Assembly (NCBI GenBank): GCA_025465535.1
Contig: JAODMY010000015.1
Location: forward strand, 1 to 64,000
Source: Glaciihabitans sp.
GTDB taxonomy: Bacteria > Actinomycetota > Actinomycetes > Actinomycetales > Microbacteriaceae
Direction of reading: 5' to 3'
DNA length: 64,000 nt
A program made the position numbers and the translations under genes. The notes under the pieces were generated by a model that worked only from the letters and a program-made list of their open reading frames with translations, did no database searches and was not told the DNA's origin. This document shows, piece by piece, positions 1 through 12,029 of this stretch (positions are counted from its first letter, which is position 1; each line of letters begins with the position of its first letter).

Positions 1-324
1 ACGGGGATTGTGTTGCGGATGGGACGAAAACGCTACCGGATCCCGAAGGATCTGCGCATCTGGTTGCGGGTTCGGGATGGCACCTGTCGATTCCCGGGAT
101 GCAGTCGCAGCGCTGTTCGGTGTGATCTCGACCACACGGTTGACTGGTTTGCTCGCGATGGGCGATCGGACCACGACAACCTGGCGCATCTGTGCCGAGG
201 GCATCATTCGCTCAAGCACGCGAGCGACTGGAGCGTCGATCAGCTGCCCGGAGGCATCCTGCGCTGGACCTCGCCTGCGGGAATCAGGTACGAAACCGAT
301 CCGGAGCTCGAGCTGGCATCCTGA
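1..324 (+). CDS. HNH endonuclease domain protein, C-terminal end (5' truncated by window)
   Basis: This is the 3' end of a gene that begins before the window; the reading frame is open from base 1. The visible part is an HNH nuclease-type domain. CRFPGC and a later LCRGHH look like zinc/HNH ligands, and DLDHTVDW carries the first catalytic-type His. In Actinobacteria this arrangement (RDGTCRFPGC, then DLDH, then NLAHLCRGHH) is typical of DUF222-HNH proteins, which occur in many copies per genome and have no settled function. The DUF222 part would lie upstream and cannot be seen. The TGA stop (322-324) is the first of several tandem copies of the same sequence. It is not part of the pyr operon by function. 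Confidence 0.8.
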   Translation, partial: TGIVLRMGRKRYRIPKDLRIWLRVRDGTCRFPGCSRSAVRCDLDHTVDWFARDGRSDHDNLAHLCRGHHSLKHASDWSVDQLPGGILRWTSPAGIRYETDPELELAS

Positions 325-435
325 GCTGGCATCCTGAGGCGGCATCCTGAGGCGGCCTCCTGAACTGGTTTCTGGGTTGGTTTCTGGGTTGGTTCTGGGT
401 TGGCTTCTGGGTTGGCTTCTGGGTTTGCATCCTGA
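312..435 (+). repeat. Degenerate 11-13 bp tandem array starting on the HNH gene stop codon
   Basis: Units: gctggcatcctga at 312-324 (includes the stop TGA) and 325-337, then ggcggcatcctga 338-350, ggcggcctcctga 351-363, actggtttctggg 364-376, four units of the ttggcttctggg type at 377-423, and tttgcatcctga 424-435. The copies diverge from left to right, and several keep the TGA. This array fills most of the 226-bp gap before pyrR. I see no gene in that gap. Confidence 0.85.
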
Positions 436-520
436 GTTGCGGGCCGGAGGTGGCGCGCGCGACGCGCAAGACAGCCTTCGCGCGGCTGGTAGGCTGACAG
501 CAATAGACATCCTTTAAGTT

Positions 521-545
521 CCGTCCAGAGAGGCGGGGAAGGAGG
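521..545 (+). promoter_or_regulatory. PyrR-binding RNA hairpin next to the pyrR Shine-Dalgarno
   Basis: The segment tccagagaggc (524-534) matches the conserved loop of PyrR-binding RNA (core UCCAGAGAGGC). It sits in a short hairpin: 521-523 pair with 534-536 and 525-526 with 532-533, leaving the AGAGA loop and one bulged U. A strong Shine-Dalgarno (aaggagg, 539-545) follows within a few bases and the GTG start is at 551. No terminator/antiterminator pair is visible. The likely mechanism is therefore PyrR-UMP blocking ribosome access, as described for the mycobacterial pyr operon. Confidence 0.7.
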
Positions 546-550
546 TCAGA

Positions 551-1087
551 GTGACTGCACGCACTGTGTTGCAGCCCGCTGACATCACGCGAGCGTTGAC
601 CCGGATCTCCCACGAGATCCTTGAGTCCGTTCCCGCGGCGCAGGTTCCGGACATCGTCATTCTCGGCATCCCCACGCGCGGTGTCGTTCTCGCCCGTCGG
701 ATCGGCGCACTCCTCACAGGGCAAACTGGCAGTGACGTGCCGGTCGGCGCCCTCGACGTCACCATGTATCGCGACGACCTCTCCCGGAATCCGACCAGGG
801 CACCGGCGAGGACCGAGGTCCCCTCCGATGGAATCGACGGCAAGATCGTGGTGCTCGTCGACGACGTTCTTTACTCCGGTCGCACGATCCGTGCCGCCCT
901 CGATGCCCTGAGCGCGATCGGGCGACCCCGGTACGTGCGGCTCGCAACGCTGGTCGACCGCGGACACCGCGAACTGCCGATCCGCCCGGATTTCGTCGGC
1001 AAGAACCTGCCGACGGCCGACGGTGAGCGCATCCATGTCCGCCTGGACGAGATCGACGGGATCGAAGAGGTGACGATCGAATCATGA
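551..1087 (+). CDS. pyrR: Bifunctional pyr operon regulator / uracil phosphoribosyltransferase PyrR
   Basis: PyrR is an RNA-binding attenuator protein of the phosphoribosyltransferase fold; many members also convert uracil and PRPP to UMP. The PRPP-binding signature [13 protein letters not shown] lies at about residues 99-111. The [10 protein letters not shown] segment, the [10 protein letters not shown] segment and a length of 178 residues are all typical. The GTG start at 551 is set by an excellent Shine-Dalgarno six bases upstream. The gene heads the pyrimidine operon and overlaps pyrB by ATGA, so its translation and that of the downstream genes are probably coupled. The hairpin just upstream is its probable own target, giving feedback by UMP. 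Confidence 0.96.
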   Translation: MTARTVLQPADITRALTRISHEILESVPAAQVPDIVILGIPTRGVVLARRIGALLTGQTGSDVPVGALDVTMYRDDLSRNPTRAPARTEVPSDGIDGKIVVLVDDVLYSGRTIRAALDALSAIGRPRYVRLATLVDRGHRELPIRPDFVGKNLPTADGERIHVRLDEIDGIEEVTIES

Positions 1088-2031
1088 GGCACCTGCTCAG
1101 CACGAAAGACCTGGATCGCGCGACCGCGGTCGGCATCCTCGACGTCGCGGAAGACATGGCGGATGTCGCCAGCCGCGAGGTCAAGAAGCTCCCGACCCTG
1201 CGCGGCAAGACGGTCATCAACCTGTTCTTCGAGGACTCGACGCGCACCCGGACCAGTTTCGAGCTCGCGGCCAAACGACTCAGCGCCGACCTCATCAACT
1301 TCAGCGCGAAGGGCTCCAGCGTTTCCAAGGGCGAGAGCCTCAAGGACACCGCCCAGACGCTCGCCGCGATGGGAGCGGATGCCGTGGTCATCCGGCACTC
1401 GTCGTCTGGTGCCGCGCAGGTGCTCGCCCAGAGCGGCTGGATCGACGCCGCGATCCTCAACGCGGGCGACGGCACACACGAGCATCCGACCCAGGCGCTC
1501 CTCGACGCTTTCACCATGCGTAAACGACTACACGGCGATGCGTCGCGCGGCAAAGACCTCGACGGACTTCGCGTGACGATCGTCGGCGACATCCTGCACT
1601 CGCGGGTCGCGCGTTCGAACGCGTGGCTGCTGACGACCCTCGGGGCCGAGGTGAGCCTGGTTGCGCCGGCGACGCTGCTGCCCGCCGGGATCGCGACCTG
1701 GCCCGTACGCCTCGGCTACGACCTCGACGAAGCGGTCGACGCGAACCCGGACGTCGTGATGATGCTGCGCATCCAGGCCGAGCGGATGAACGCCGCATTC
1801 TTCCCCAACACCCGCGAGTACGCGCGCCAGTGGGGGCTCGATGACGCACGGCTCTCCCGGTTGCGCGCCGATACGATGGTGATGCACCCCGGCCCGATGA
1901 TTCGAGGGCTGGAGATCTCAGCAAGCGCCGCAGACTCAAGCCGATCGACCGTGCTCGAACAGGTCGCCAACGGGGTTTCGATAAGGATGGCCGTGCTGTA
2001 CCTGCTTCTCTCTGGAACGGCGGAGCAATGA
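1084..2031 (+). CDS. pyrB: Aspartate carbamoyltransferase catalytic subunit
   Basis: PyrB condenses carbamoyl phosphate with aspartate, the committed step of UMP synthesis. The carbamoyl-phosphate loop STRTRTSF is at about residues 52-59 and the [12 protein letters not shown] motif near 134. The length of 315 residues is normal. No pyrI regulatory-chain gene is adjacent, as expected in Actinobacteria, where control is at the PyrR level. Start and stop overlap the neighbours by 4 bp each (ATGA with pyrR, ATGA with pyrC). Confidence 0.97.
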   Translation: MRHLLSTKDLDRATAVGILDVAEDMADVASREVKKLPTLRGKTVINLFFEDSTRTRTSFELAAKRLSADLINFSAKGSSVSKGESLKDTAQTLAAMGADAVVIRHSSSGAAQVLAQSGWIDAAILNAGDGTHEHPTQALLDAFTMRKRLHGDASRGKDLDGLRVTIVGDILHSRVARSNAWLLTTLGAEVSLVAPATLLPAGIATWPVRLGYDLDEAVDANPDVVMMLRIQAERMNAAFFPNTREYARQWGLDDARLSRLRADTMVMHPGPMIRGLEISASAADSSRSTVLEQVANGVSIRMAVLYLLLSGTAEQ

Positions 2032-2066
2032 ATTCAGGAACTGTGAGCTCAAGAACTGTGAACACC
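2028..2066 (+). repeat. 15-bp tandem duplication of the pyrC start region
   Basis: atgaattcaggaact (2028-2042) is followed by gtgagctcaagaact (2043-2057) and then gtgaacacc. The unit is 15 bp, in frame, and places a potential initiation codon at the head of each copy. The encoded repeat is [10 protein letters not shown]. The copies differ at a few positions, so the duplication is not brand new. Confidence 0.7.
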
Positions 2067-3407
2067 GCGCCAATCAATTTCGTCGTCAGGGGCGCAACGT
2101 TGCCCGATGGAACCAGCACCGACCTGTTCGTCTCGGACGGTCAATTCGTCGACTCGGCCGTGGCGGGGGCGACGATCATCGACGCGGCAGGGCTCACCGC
2201 TCTCCCCGGCCTCGTGGATCTGCACACCCACCTTCGCGAGCCGGGCTACGAGCAGAGTGAGACCGTCCTGACCGGATCCCGAGCGGCCGCGGCCGGCGGA
2301 TTCACCGCGGTACACGCCATGGCGAACACCTCGCCGGTTGCCGACACCGCCGGCGTCGTCGAACAGGTGGAGTCGCTCGGCGACCAGCACGGATACGTGA
2401 CCGTGCGGCCGATCGGAGCGGTCACCATCGGGCTCGGCGGCGAACGGTTGAGCGAGATCGGCGCGATGGCGCAGTCTCGCGCCAGGGTCCGCGTGTTCTC
2501 CGACGATGGCAAGTGCGTCTCGGATGCGCTGCTCATGCGCCGAGCACTCGAGTACGTGAAGACGTTCGGCGGAGTGATCGCCCAGCACGCGCAGGAGCCA
2601 CGCCTCACCGAAGGTGCCCAGATGAACGAGGGCGCGCTCTCCGGCGAGCTCGGTCTCGCGGGCTGGCCAGCTGTCGCCGAGGAGTCGATCATCGCGCGCG
2701 ATGTCCTGCTCGCCGAGCACGTCGGAGCGCGGCTGCACGTCTGTCACCTCTCGACCGCGGGCTCGGTGGACGTCATCCGCTGGGCCAAGGCGCGCGGCAT
2801 CCAGGTCACTGCGGAGGTCACGCCGCACCACCTGCTGCTCACCGAAGAACTCGCGCGCACCTACGACTCGCGCTACAAGGTGAACCCGCCGCTGCGCCGG
2901 GATGAGGATGTCCGGGTCCTTCGCGAAGCCCTCGCCGACGGCACGATCGACATCGTCGCGACCGACCACGCCCCGCATCCGATCGAATCGAAGGAGTGCG
3001 CGTGGGACGAGGCGTCCTTCGGGATGGTCGGTCTCGAGTCCGCCCTGCGCGTCGTGCAGCTCGCCGTGGTCGACACGGGGCTCCTGAACTGGACGGATGT
3101 CGCGAGGGTCCTCTCCTCGAAGCCAGCCGAGATCGGTCGGCTCGCCGGTTACGACCAGGCATTCACGATCGGCTCGGCCGCGAACTTCACGCTCTACGAC
3201 GCCACGGTCAACCGGGTGTTCGGTGTCGGCGACCTCCGGGGAAAGGGCATCAACTCGCCGTATCTGGGCCGAGAGCTTCCCGGTCGCGTTGTCGCGACCA
3301 TCCATAACGGTTATCCGACTGTGCTCGACGGCGACCTCGTTGAGGCCGGCCAGGTTGAAGAGAGTGCCGTGCGTGTGCACGAGAGTACGAGGTCATCCCG
3401 TGGATGA
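2028..3407 (+). CDS. pyrC: Dihydroorotase
   Basis: PyrC cyclises carbamoyl-aspartate to dihydroorotate. It is the class I amidohydrolase type (459 residues): the metal-binding HTHLREPG is near residue 65 and DHAPHP near 313, with [11 protein letters not shown] between. The start is ambiguous in an instructive way. The first codons read [15 protein letters not shown]: a 15-nt unit is repeated and each copy begins with a start codon (ATG 2028, GTG 2043, GTG 2058). ATG 2028 overlaps the pyrB stop and is taken here. The conserved protein begins only at about INFVVRG, so any of the three could work. Confidence 0.96.
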   Translation: MNSGTVSSRTVNTAPINFVVRGATLPDGTSTDLFVSDGQFVDSAVAGATIIDAAGLTALPGLVDLHTHLREPGYEQSETVLTGSRAAAAGGFTAVHAMANTSPVADTAGVVEQVESLGDQHGYVTVRPIGAVTIGLGGERLSEIGAMAQSRARVRVFSDDGKCVSDALLMRRALEYVKTFGGVIAQHAQEPRLTEGAQMNEGALSGELGLAGWPAVAEESIIARDVLLAEHVGARLHVCHLSTAGSVDVIRWAKARGIQVTAEVTPHHLLLTEELARTYDSRYKVNPPLRRDEDVRVLREALADGTIDIVATDHAPHPIESKECAWDEASFGMVGLESALRVVQLAVVDTGLLNWTDVARVLSSKPAEIGRLAGYDQAFTIGSAANFTLYDATVNRVFGVGDLRGKGINSPYLGRELPGRVVATIHNGYPTVLDGDLVEAGQVEESAVRVHESTRSSRG

Positions 3408-3948
3408 GCAAACTGTCCTGTTCCTCGAGGTGATGGCCGGGTTTGTGGTGATCATCATCCTCGGCATCATCGGCTGGACGACCCGTCGCCGTCGGCAGCG
3501 GAGCATCCCGTCGCCCGAGACTCTTCCGGCCGACATCGGCGCGGTTCACGGCGAGTTCGAGGGCTTCTATGTCTCGACGACCCTCGACGGACAGCCGCTC
3601 AACCGGGTCGCCGTGCGCGGGCTCGGATTCCGGGCGCGGGCGACGTTCGCGGTCGCCGATCGTGGCGTCGTGCTCGCGCTGCCCGGCAACAACGTGTTCA
3701 TTCCACGCGAGGCGATTCGCGAGGTCACCCGTGCGCAGTACACGATCGACCGGGTCGTCGAGCCCGGCGGTCTCGTGCTCATCGCCTGGACGCTGGGCGA
3801 CCCGAGCGGCGAACACACCGACGTCGACAGCTACCTGCGCATCGACGAGACGCAGAAGCTGGTCGACCTGATCGCCTCCGTTATTCCAAAGAAATCAACA
3901 AACTCAGTGCCGTCAACAGGCACAGTGAAGACAGGGGACAACTCCTAG
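3400..3948 (+). CDS. PH-like domain membrane protein of the pyr operon
   Basis: A 182-residue protein of unknown function sits between pyrC and carA in many Actinobacteria (the Rv1382 position in Mycobacterium tuberculosis). One membrane segment (about residues 7-27, [18 protein letters not shown]) is followed by an Arg-rich stop-transfer (RRRRQR). A cytoplasmic beta-rich domain of the bacterial PH-like type follows ([10 protein letters not shown] to [14 protein letters not shown]). The frame stays open much further upstream, but GTG 3400 is chosen because it overlaps the pyrC stop by 8 bp and places the membrane segment at the N terminus. The stop overlaps carA by one base. Conserved placement suggests a link to pyrimidine or carbamoyl-phosphate metabolism; no reaction can be assigned. 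Confidence 0.85.
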   Translation: MDEQTVLFLEVMAGFVVIIILGIIGWTTRRRRQRSIPSPETLPADIGAVHGEFEGFYVSTTLDGQPLNRVAVRGLGFRARATFAVADRGVVLALPGNNVFIPREAIREVTRAQYTIDRVVEPGGLVLIAWTLGDPSGEHTDVDSYLRIDETQKLVDLIASVIPKKSTNSVPSTGTVKTGDNS

Positions 3949-5084
3949 TGGCGCTCGACCCGGCAGTACTTGTTCTTGAAGATGGCACGCGCTACGCGGG
4001 AGTCGCCTATGGCGCGCGCGGACGAACGTTCGGTGAGGCGGTGTTCGCGACCGGCATGACCGGCTACCAGGAGACACTGACCGACCCGAGCTACGCCGGC
4101 CAGATCGTCGTGATGACCGCGCCGCACGTCGGCAATACCGGGATGAACGATGAGGATCCCGAATCCTCGCGCATCTGGGTCGCAGGCTACGTGGTGCGCG
4201 ATCCATCCCGCATCGTCTCGAACTACCGGGCGACCAGTTCGCTCGACGACGAGCTCGTTCGCCAGGGCATCGTCGGCATCAGCGGGATCGACACGCGTTC
4301 GATCGCGCGCAAACTGCGTGATCTCGGCGTCATGCGCGGCGGAATCTTCTCCGGCGACGATGCCCGCATCTCGCCAGTCGAACAGATCGAACTCGTGCGC
4401 GAGTCGGCGTCCATGATCGGCCGCAACCTCTCTAGCGAGGTCTCGACCGTCGACGGCTACACGATCCCGGCCGAGGGTGAGCGCATCGGCTCGGTCGCGG
4501 TCCTCGACCTCGGGGTCAAGAACTCCACGCTGAACTACCTTGCCGCGCGCGGGTTCGACGTCGCCGTGGTTCCCGAGTCGATCACCCTCGAAGCGCTGCT
4601 GGCGACCAAACCTGACGCGGTCTTCTTCTCGAACGGACCCGGCGACCCCGGCGCATCCGATCGGCATGTCGAGCTGCTTCAGGGCGTCCTTCGCGAGCGC
4701 CTTCCGTTCTTCGGGATCTGCTTCGGAAACCAGCTGCTCGGTCGAGCGCTGGGCTTCGGCACCTACAAGCTGCCCTTCGGACACCGCGGCATCAACCAGC
4801 CGGTAGTGGATGTCGCCACCGGGCGCACCGAGATCACCAGCCACAACCATGGATTCGCCGTCGACGCACCGATCGGCTCGGTCACCGACTCGCCGGCCGG
4901 CTTCGGACGGGTCGAAGTCAGCCACATCAACCTCAACGACAACGTCGTCGAGGGGCTCAACGCGCTCGACATTCCGGCGTTCTCGGTTCAATACCACCCG
5001 GAGGCGGCCGCGGGGCCCCACGACGCCAACTACCTTTTCGATCGGTTTAGAGATCTTGTGATCTCAAGCAAGGACAAGAACTAA
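3948..5084 (+). CDS. carA: Carbamoyl-phosphate synthase small (glutaminase) subunit
   Basis: CarA hydrolyses glutamine and passes ammonia to CarB. The N-terminal CPSase_sm domain covers about residues 1-140. The class I glutamine amidotransferase domain follows, with nucleophile Cys in [12 protein letters not shown] (about residue 257) and the His-Glu of the triad in YHPEAAAGP (about 351). The length of 378 residues is standard. GTG 3948 overlaps the preceding stop by one base. The last base of its TAA is also the first base of a decayed extra copy of the carB start region. Confidence 0.97.
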   Translation: MALDPAVLVLEDGTRYAGVAYGARGRTFGEAVFATGMTGYQETLTDPSYAGQIVVMTAPHVGNTGMNDEDPESSRIWVAGYVVRDPSRIVSNYRATSSLDDELVRQGIVGISGIDTRSIARKLRDLGVMRGGIFSGDDARISPVEQIELVRESASMIGRNLSSEVSTVDGYTIPAEGERIGSVAVLDLGVKNSTLNYLAARGFDVAVVPESITLEALLATKPDAVFFSNGPGDPGASDRHVELLQGVLRERLPFFGICFGNQLLGRALGFGTYKLPFGHRGINQPVVDVATGRTEITSHNHGFAVDAPIGSVTDSPAGFGRVEVSHINLNDNVVEGLNALDIPAFSVQYHPEAAAGPHDANYLFDRFRDLVISSKDKN

Positions 5085-5142
5085 TGCCCAAGCGCGCAGA
5101 CATAAATTCTGGTTTTTTTTCATCACGTGAGGACAATCGCTG

Positions 5143-5171
<29 letters not shown>
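5064..5171 (+). repeat. 59-bp duplication of the carA/carB junction
   Basis: Bases 5064-5111 and 5123-5170 are homologous at a constant offset of 59 (about 11 differences in 48 positions). Each copy contains an aggaca Shine-Dalgarno-like stretch followed by an ATG and CCCAAGCGCG. The upstream copy is out of frame with carB and has diverged, and between the copies lies a run of eight T (5113-5120), rare in this GC-rich DNA. The ancestral junction was probably carA-TAATG-carB, with the duplication pushing carB 59 bp downstream. Confidence 0.85.
5084..5143 (+). CDS. 19-codon leader ORF formed from a duplicated carB start
   Basis: ATG 5084 overlaps the carA stop (TAATG) and has an aaggaca Shine-Dalgarno. 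It encodes [19 protein letters not shown] and ends at TGA 5141-5143, whose A is the first base of the carB ATG. The first nine residues mirror the CarB N terminus (MPKRDDINS). Translation of carB could be coupled to it by termination-reinitiation. It may be only a relic; expression is unproven. The T8 run lies in codons 10-13 and could allow slippage. Confidence 0.45.
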
Positions 5172-8467
<3,296 letters not shown>

Positions 8468-8481
<14 letters not shown>

Positions 8482-8507
8482 CCGAGAGTGGCGCAGGCAT
8501 GACCGAG
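8468..8507 (+). repeat. 21-bp tandem duplication over the carB stop / pyrF start
   Basis: tggcgcaggcatgaccgag occurs at 8468-8486 and again at 8489-8507, an exact 19-base match at offset 21. Each copy holds an ATGA, so the carB stop overlaps only the first copy. PyrF then starts [12 protein letters not shown], with two in-frame ATG codons (8478 and 8499). The perfect identity implies a recent event. Confidence 0.9.
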
Positions 8508-9407
8508 GGATTCGGCAAACGGCTGATCGGGGTCTTTGAGGCCTCCGGGCACCTGTGCGTCGGCATCGACCCGCATCCCTACCTGCTGGCCGACTGGGGC
8601 CTCGCCGACTCCGGTGAGGGACTTCGCGAATTCGGTCTGCGGGTAGTGGATGCCGCCGCCGGCCGCGCGGGGATCGTCAAGCCGCAGGTCGCCTTTTTCG
8701 AACGACACGGTTCCGCTGGATACGCGGCCCTCGAGGAGACCATCCGCGCGGCCCGCGCAGCAGGCCTGCTCGTCATCGCCGATGCCAAGCGTGGCGATCT
8801 CGGCTCGAGCGTCGAGGCGTACGGACAGGCCTGGCTGACACCGGGCGCGCCTCTCGAGGCCGATGCAATGACGATTAGTGCGTACCAGGGTGTCGGATCC
8901 ATTGCCGCACCGGTCGAACTCGCGAGGCAGGGTGGCAAGGGACTGTTCGTGCTGGCGGCGACCTCCAATCCGGAGGCGTTCGCGACCCAGAGTGCGGTCG
9001 TCGGCAGTGGCGTCGGCAGTGGCGTCGGGAGTGGAGTCGGCAGTGGAGAACTCGCCGGCCGAACGGTGGCCGCGAGTATCGTGGACGAGGTGAACAGGGG
9101 CAACGAGGCTGTGCTTGATTCCACTGTGCTTGATTCCACTGTGCTCGCGTCGGTCGGGGTGGTCATCGGGGCGACTGTCAGGCTCGCCGATTTCGGGATC
9201 ACTTCGAGCGATCTGGTGTCGATGCCGATTCTCGGGCCGGGGTTCGGACACCAGGGAGCCGACTATGAATCGATCCGGGCGATCTATGGGTCCGCCGCCT
9301 CGAACGTTGTCGTGAGTTCGTCTCGTGCGATCCTCGACGCGGGACCGGCCGATGTCGCCGCCGCAATCACGGCGCAGGCGCGCGAGCTGGCTAAGGTATT
9401 GGATTGA
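8478..9407 (+). CDS. pyrF: Orotidine 5'-phosphate decarboxylase
   Basis: PyrF makes UMP by decarboxylating OMP. It is the actinobacterial long type: [10 protein letters not shown] near residue 22, [10 protein letters not shown], and the catalytic segment [11 protein letters not shown] with its Lys near residue 103. At 309 residues it is longer than the roughly 270-280 usual for this type. The excess comes from two in-frame tandem repeats, (VGSG)x4 at 9000-9047 and (VLDST)x2 at 9111-9140, in the region before the phosphate-binding segment [10 protein letters not shown]. Start: ATG 8478 (overlaps carB) or the duplicated ATG 8499. Last gene of the UMP operon in this window; pyrD and pyrE are not here. 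Confidence 0.96.
9000..9047 (+). repeat. Four 12-bp tandem copies inside pyrF
   Basis: gtcggcagtggc 9000-9011 and 9012-9023, gtcgggagtgga 9024-9035, gtcggcagtgga 9036-9047. They encode VGSG four times. The unit is a multiple of 3 and extends a presumably flexible loop. Confidence 0.95.
9111..9146 (+). repeat. 15-bp tandem duplication inside pyrF
   Basis: gtgcttgattccact occurs at 9111-9125 and, identically, at 9126-9140, followed by a partial third copy (gtgctc). It encodes VLDST twice, in frame. Identity of the copies suggests a recent insertion. Confidence 0.95.
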
Positions 9408-9428
9408 TGGAGCACGTGAACTTGGATA

Positions 9429-9473
9429 GGGCGCCGCTGAATCGGGCGTCGCTGGATGGGTGCTTCGCTTGAA
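9429..9473 (+). repeat. Degenerate 15-bp triplicate between pyrF and the gmk fusion gene
   Basis: gggcgccgctgaatc (9429-9443), gggcgtcgctggatg (9444-9458) and ggtgcttcgcttgaa (9459-9473) look like three copies of one unit. The last covers the GTG start of the next gene. Divergence is considerable, so this is less certain than the other arrays. Confidence 0.5.
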
Positions 9474-10371
9474 CCCGCGTCCTGAACCGCCCGAGGTGGA
9501 TCGGATTGCCGCATCCCACGCCGCAGTTGCCGCGCGACGGGCTCGGGCCGCAGTCAAGCACGACGTCGCGACCCGCACGCGGTCGGCGAGAGATGTCCTG
9601 CACGTGGCCTGGGAGGATCCGAATTCGGCTGAGGCCGGACTTCGCGTGCGCGAGTTGCTCACGAGTGTGCCGACCCTCGGCCCGGCCCGAGTGGCCAAGG
9701 TGATGACCGAGCTTGGCATCGCGGAGTCCAAGAAGACCGCGGGCCTCGGCATCCGTCAACGGTCGGGACTGTGGGCGTATCTTGTCACCCGGGAGGGCGG
9801 CGTCGAACCGGGGCACCTCGTCGTGCTTGCAGGGCCCACCGCGGTCGGGAAGGGCACGGTCTCTGCCTACATTCGCGAGAACTACCCGGAGATTCTTCTG
9901 AGCGTGTCGGCGACGACGCGTCCGCCGCGTCCGGGGGAGATCGAGGGCGTGCACTACTACTTTGTGAGCGACGAGGAATTCGATCGGATGATCGCCGACC
10001 ACGAACTCCTCGAGTGGGCGGTGGTGCACAACTCGTATCGCTATGGAACGCCGCGACCCCCCATCGACGCGGCTCTCGCGCTCGGAACCCAGGTGTTGCT
10101 CGAGATCGACCTGCAGGGTGCGCGGAACGTTCGGCGTGAGATGCCAGAGGCAGTTTTAGTGTTCCTGCTGCCACCGACCTGGGAAGAACTCGTCCGTCGG
10201 CTCACCGGTCGCGGCACGGAAGAACCCGCCGAACAGGCCCGTCGACTGGAGACCGCGCGAGTCGAATTGGCCGCCCAGGATGAGTTCGATCACCGTGTCG
10301 TCAACACCGACGTCGGTGTTGCGGCCCGGGAAGTCGTAGAATTGATGGCAGTGCCCGGGCACCGGCCGTGA
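9460..10371 (+). CDS. gmk: Mycobacterial-type integration host factor fused to guanylate kinase
   Basis: One 303-residue frame carries two domains. Residues about 15-105 resemble actinobacterial mIHF ([16 protein letters not shown] helix; then [20 protein letters not shown], a helix-hairpin-type DNA-binding segment; then [13 protein letters not shown]). Residues about 117-303 are guanylate kinase: P-loop [11 protein letters not shown] near 122, [20 protein letters not shown], and [11 protein letters not shown]. Gmk phosphorylates GMP/dGMP; mIHF is a nucleoid-associated protein. In many Actinobacteria mihF and gmk are separate adjacent genes between pyrF and rpoZ, so this is a direct fusion without frameshift. 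The GTG 9460 start lacks a strong Shine-Dalgarno and lies in a repeat, so the exact N terminus is uncertain. Confidence 0.93.
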   Translation: MLRLNPRPEPPEVDRIAASHAAVAARRARAAVKHDVATRTRSARDVLHVAWEDPNSAEAGLRVRELLTSVPTLGPARVAKVMTELGIAESKKTAGLGIRQRSGLWAYLVTREGGVEPGHLVVLAGPTAVGKGTVSAYIRENYPEILLSVSATTRPPRPGEIEGVHYYFVSDEEFDRMIADHELLEWAVVHNSYRYGTPRPPIDAALALGTQVLLEIDLQGARNVRREMPEAVLVFLLPPTWEELVRRLTGRGTEEPAEQARRLETARVELAAQDEFDHRVVNTDVGVAAREVVELMAVPGHRP

Positions 10372-10442
10372 TTTTGTTCGCGGACGCAGCATCCCGCAGG
10401 CGCGAAATTTTCCTTTCCGACTTCTAAAGAGAGAACGTAACC

Positions 10443-10703
10443 ATGGCTGACAAGCAGACCGGAATCATTGACCCGCCCATCGACGAGTTGCTCTCGAAGG
10501 TCGACTCCAAGTACGCGCTGGTCATCTTCGCGTCCAAGCGCGCCCGCCAGATCAACGACTACTACGCGGACCTGCACGAGGGAAGCCTCTTCGACAACGT
10601 CGGACCGCTGGTCGACTCCACGATCGACGACAAGCCGCTCTCGGTCGCTCTTCGCGAGATCAACGACGACCGTCTGGTCCTGACCTCCCTGATCGAAGAG
10701 TAG
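10443..10703 (+). CDS. rpoZ: RNA polymerase omega subunit
   Basis: Small RNA polymerase assembly subunit of 86 residues. [28 protein letters not shown] carries the conserved alpha-helical core, followed by [14 protein letters not shown] 10443 follows aaagagagaa. It sits between gmk and coaBC, the standard actinobacterial position. The 71-bp gap before it may hold a promoter, but no clear -35/-10 pair is seen. Confidence 0.96.
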   Translation: MADKQTGIIDPPIDELLSKVDSKYALVIFASKRARQINDYYADLHEGSLFDNVGPLVDSTIDDKPLSVALREINDDRLVLTSLIEE

Positions 10704-10747
10704 TTTTCACAGACACGATTTTGAGCTGGTGAATTGAGGCTGCTGGC

Positions 10748-11992
10748 ATGAACATCGTTGTCGGCATCACCGGCGGAATTGCGGCCTACAAGGCCGTGAA
10801 CGTGGTGCGAGCCTTTGTCCTCGCGGGGCATTCCGTGCAGGTCGTCGCAACGGATGCCGCACTCCGGTTCGTTGGCAAGCCCACGCTCGAGGCGATTAGC
10901 CGCAATCCCGTCCACACCGACCTCTACGAGGGCGTTGCGGAGGTTCGGCACGTAGCAATCGGGCAGGCAGCAGACCTCATCGTTGTCGCTCCGGCCACAG
11001 CCAATTTCATCGCGCAACTCGCCGGTGGATTTGCCGCGGATCTCCTCGGCAACACCATTCTCGCGAGCGCCGCCCCGCTTGTCATCGCGCCGGCGATGCA
11101 CACGGAGATGTGGCAGAACGCGGCGACTGTCGCGAACGTGGCGACGCTTCGTTCGCGCGGGATCCACATTGTCGGCCCCGCAGTCGGGCAGCTCACGGGT
11201 GCGGACTCGGGCGCCGGACGGATGTCTGAACCGGACGAGATCGTTGCGGCGGCACTGGCCGTTGTGGAGCCAGCGACTGTCGAGCCTGCGGCCGGCGACC
11301 TCGTCGGCCGCAGAATCGTGGTGACAGCTGGCGGCACCCGTGAACCGCTTGATCCGGTGCGTTTCATCGGCAATCGTTCGAGCGGAAAGCAGGGTGTCGC
11401 CCTCGCTCTCGCCGCCGCCGCAAGGGGCGCCGAGGTGACTCTCATCGGTGCGAACCTCGAGGTCGAAGTTTCGGATGGCACCGGTGCAGGTGACACGAGC
11501 GCGCAGAGCATCGTCGTGCAGCGCGTCGGCACTTCCCTCGAGTTGTCCGACGCCGTTACGGCGGCGGCACTCAAGGCCGATGTGGTGATCATGGCCGCTG
11601 CCGTCGCCGATTATCGTCCGGAATCCGTTGCCGAAGCGAAAATCAAGAAGGAAACCCAGGGCGACATCCTTCAGCTCACCCTTGTGAAGAATCCGGACAT
11701 CCTGCACGATCTTTCCGCCGCCAGGTCCGCCTCCAATCGCGCGGGCCAGACCATCATCGGCTTCGCCGCGGAGACCGAGACAGACCCGGAAGCGCTGCTC
11801 GCTCTCGGTCGGGCGAAGATCGCGCGCAAGGGCTGCGACTATCTAGTCCTCAACAGCGTTGGCTGGACGACCGGGTTCGCAACGGACGGTAACGCTGTCA
11901 AGATTCTGGACAGCGCCGGCGATATAGTTGGCGAGGCCTCCGGCAGCAAGAAGACGGTGGCCGATCGTATCCTCGATCTGTTGGCCCGCTGA
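10748..11992 (+). CDS. coaBC: Bifunctional phosphopantothenoylcysteine decarboxylase / phosphopantothenate-cysteine ligase
   Basis: CoaBC carries out two steps of coenzyme A synthesis. The N-terminal flavoprotein (CoaC) domain, about residues 1-180, has GITGGIAAYKAV, the active-site His in AEVRHVAIGQ, PATANFIAQLAGG and APAMHTEMW. The CoaB domain starts at about 185 with IVVTAGGTREPLDPVRFIGN and NRSSGKQGVALA; a Lys pair (KIKKETQGD) is the ligase dimer-strap/active region. Length 414 is normal. Note coaE lies 44 kb downstream in the same window. Confidence 0.96.
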   Translation: MNIVVGITGGIAAYKAVNVVRAFVLAGHSVQVVATDAALRFVGKPTLEAISRNPVHTDLYEGVAEVRHVAIGQAADLIVVAPATANFIAQLAGGFAADLLGNTILASAAPLVIAPAMHTEMWQNAATVANVATLRSRGIHIVGPAVGQLTGADSGAGRMSEPDEIVAAALAVVEPATVEPAAGDLVGRRIVVTAGGTREPLDPVRFIGNRSSGKQGVALALAAAARGAEVTLIGANLEVEVSDGTGAGDTSAQSIVVQRVGTSLELSDAVTAAALKADVVIMAAAVADYRPESVAEAKIKKETQGDILQLTLVKNPDILHDLSAARSASNRAGQTIIGFAAETETDPEALLALGRAKIARKGCDYLVLNSVGWTTGFATDGNAVKILDSAGDIVGEASGSKKTVADRILDLLAR

Positions 11993-12029
11993 GTTGTGGA
12001 TGCCGTTTCCCGTGATTTGGAGTATTTGA

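Noticed and set aside
312-435. Possible CRISPR array because of regularly spaced short repeats.
   Set aside because: Units are directly adjacent without spacers, are 11-13 bp and decay progressively; no cas gene nearby. The same holds for all other tandem arrays in the window.
2049-3380. 443-codon open frame on the minus strand opposite pyrC.
   Set aside because: Shadow of pyrC caused by high third-position GC; composition is Arg/Asp/His-rich with no recognisable domain.
11993-12029. SAM riboswitch upstream of metK.
   Set aside because: Only 37 bp separate metK from coaBC, too short for a known SAM aptamer, and no terminator is seen.
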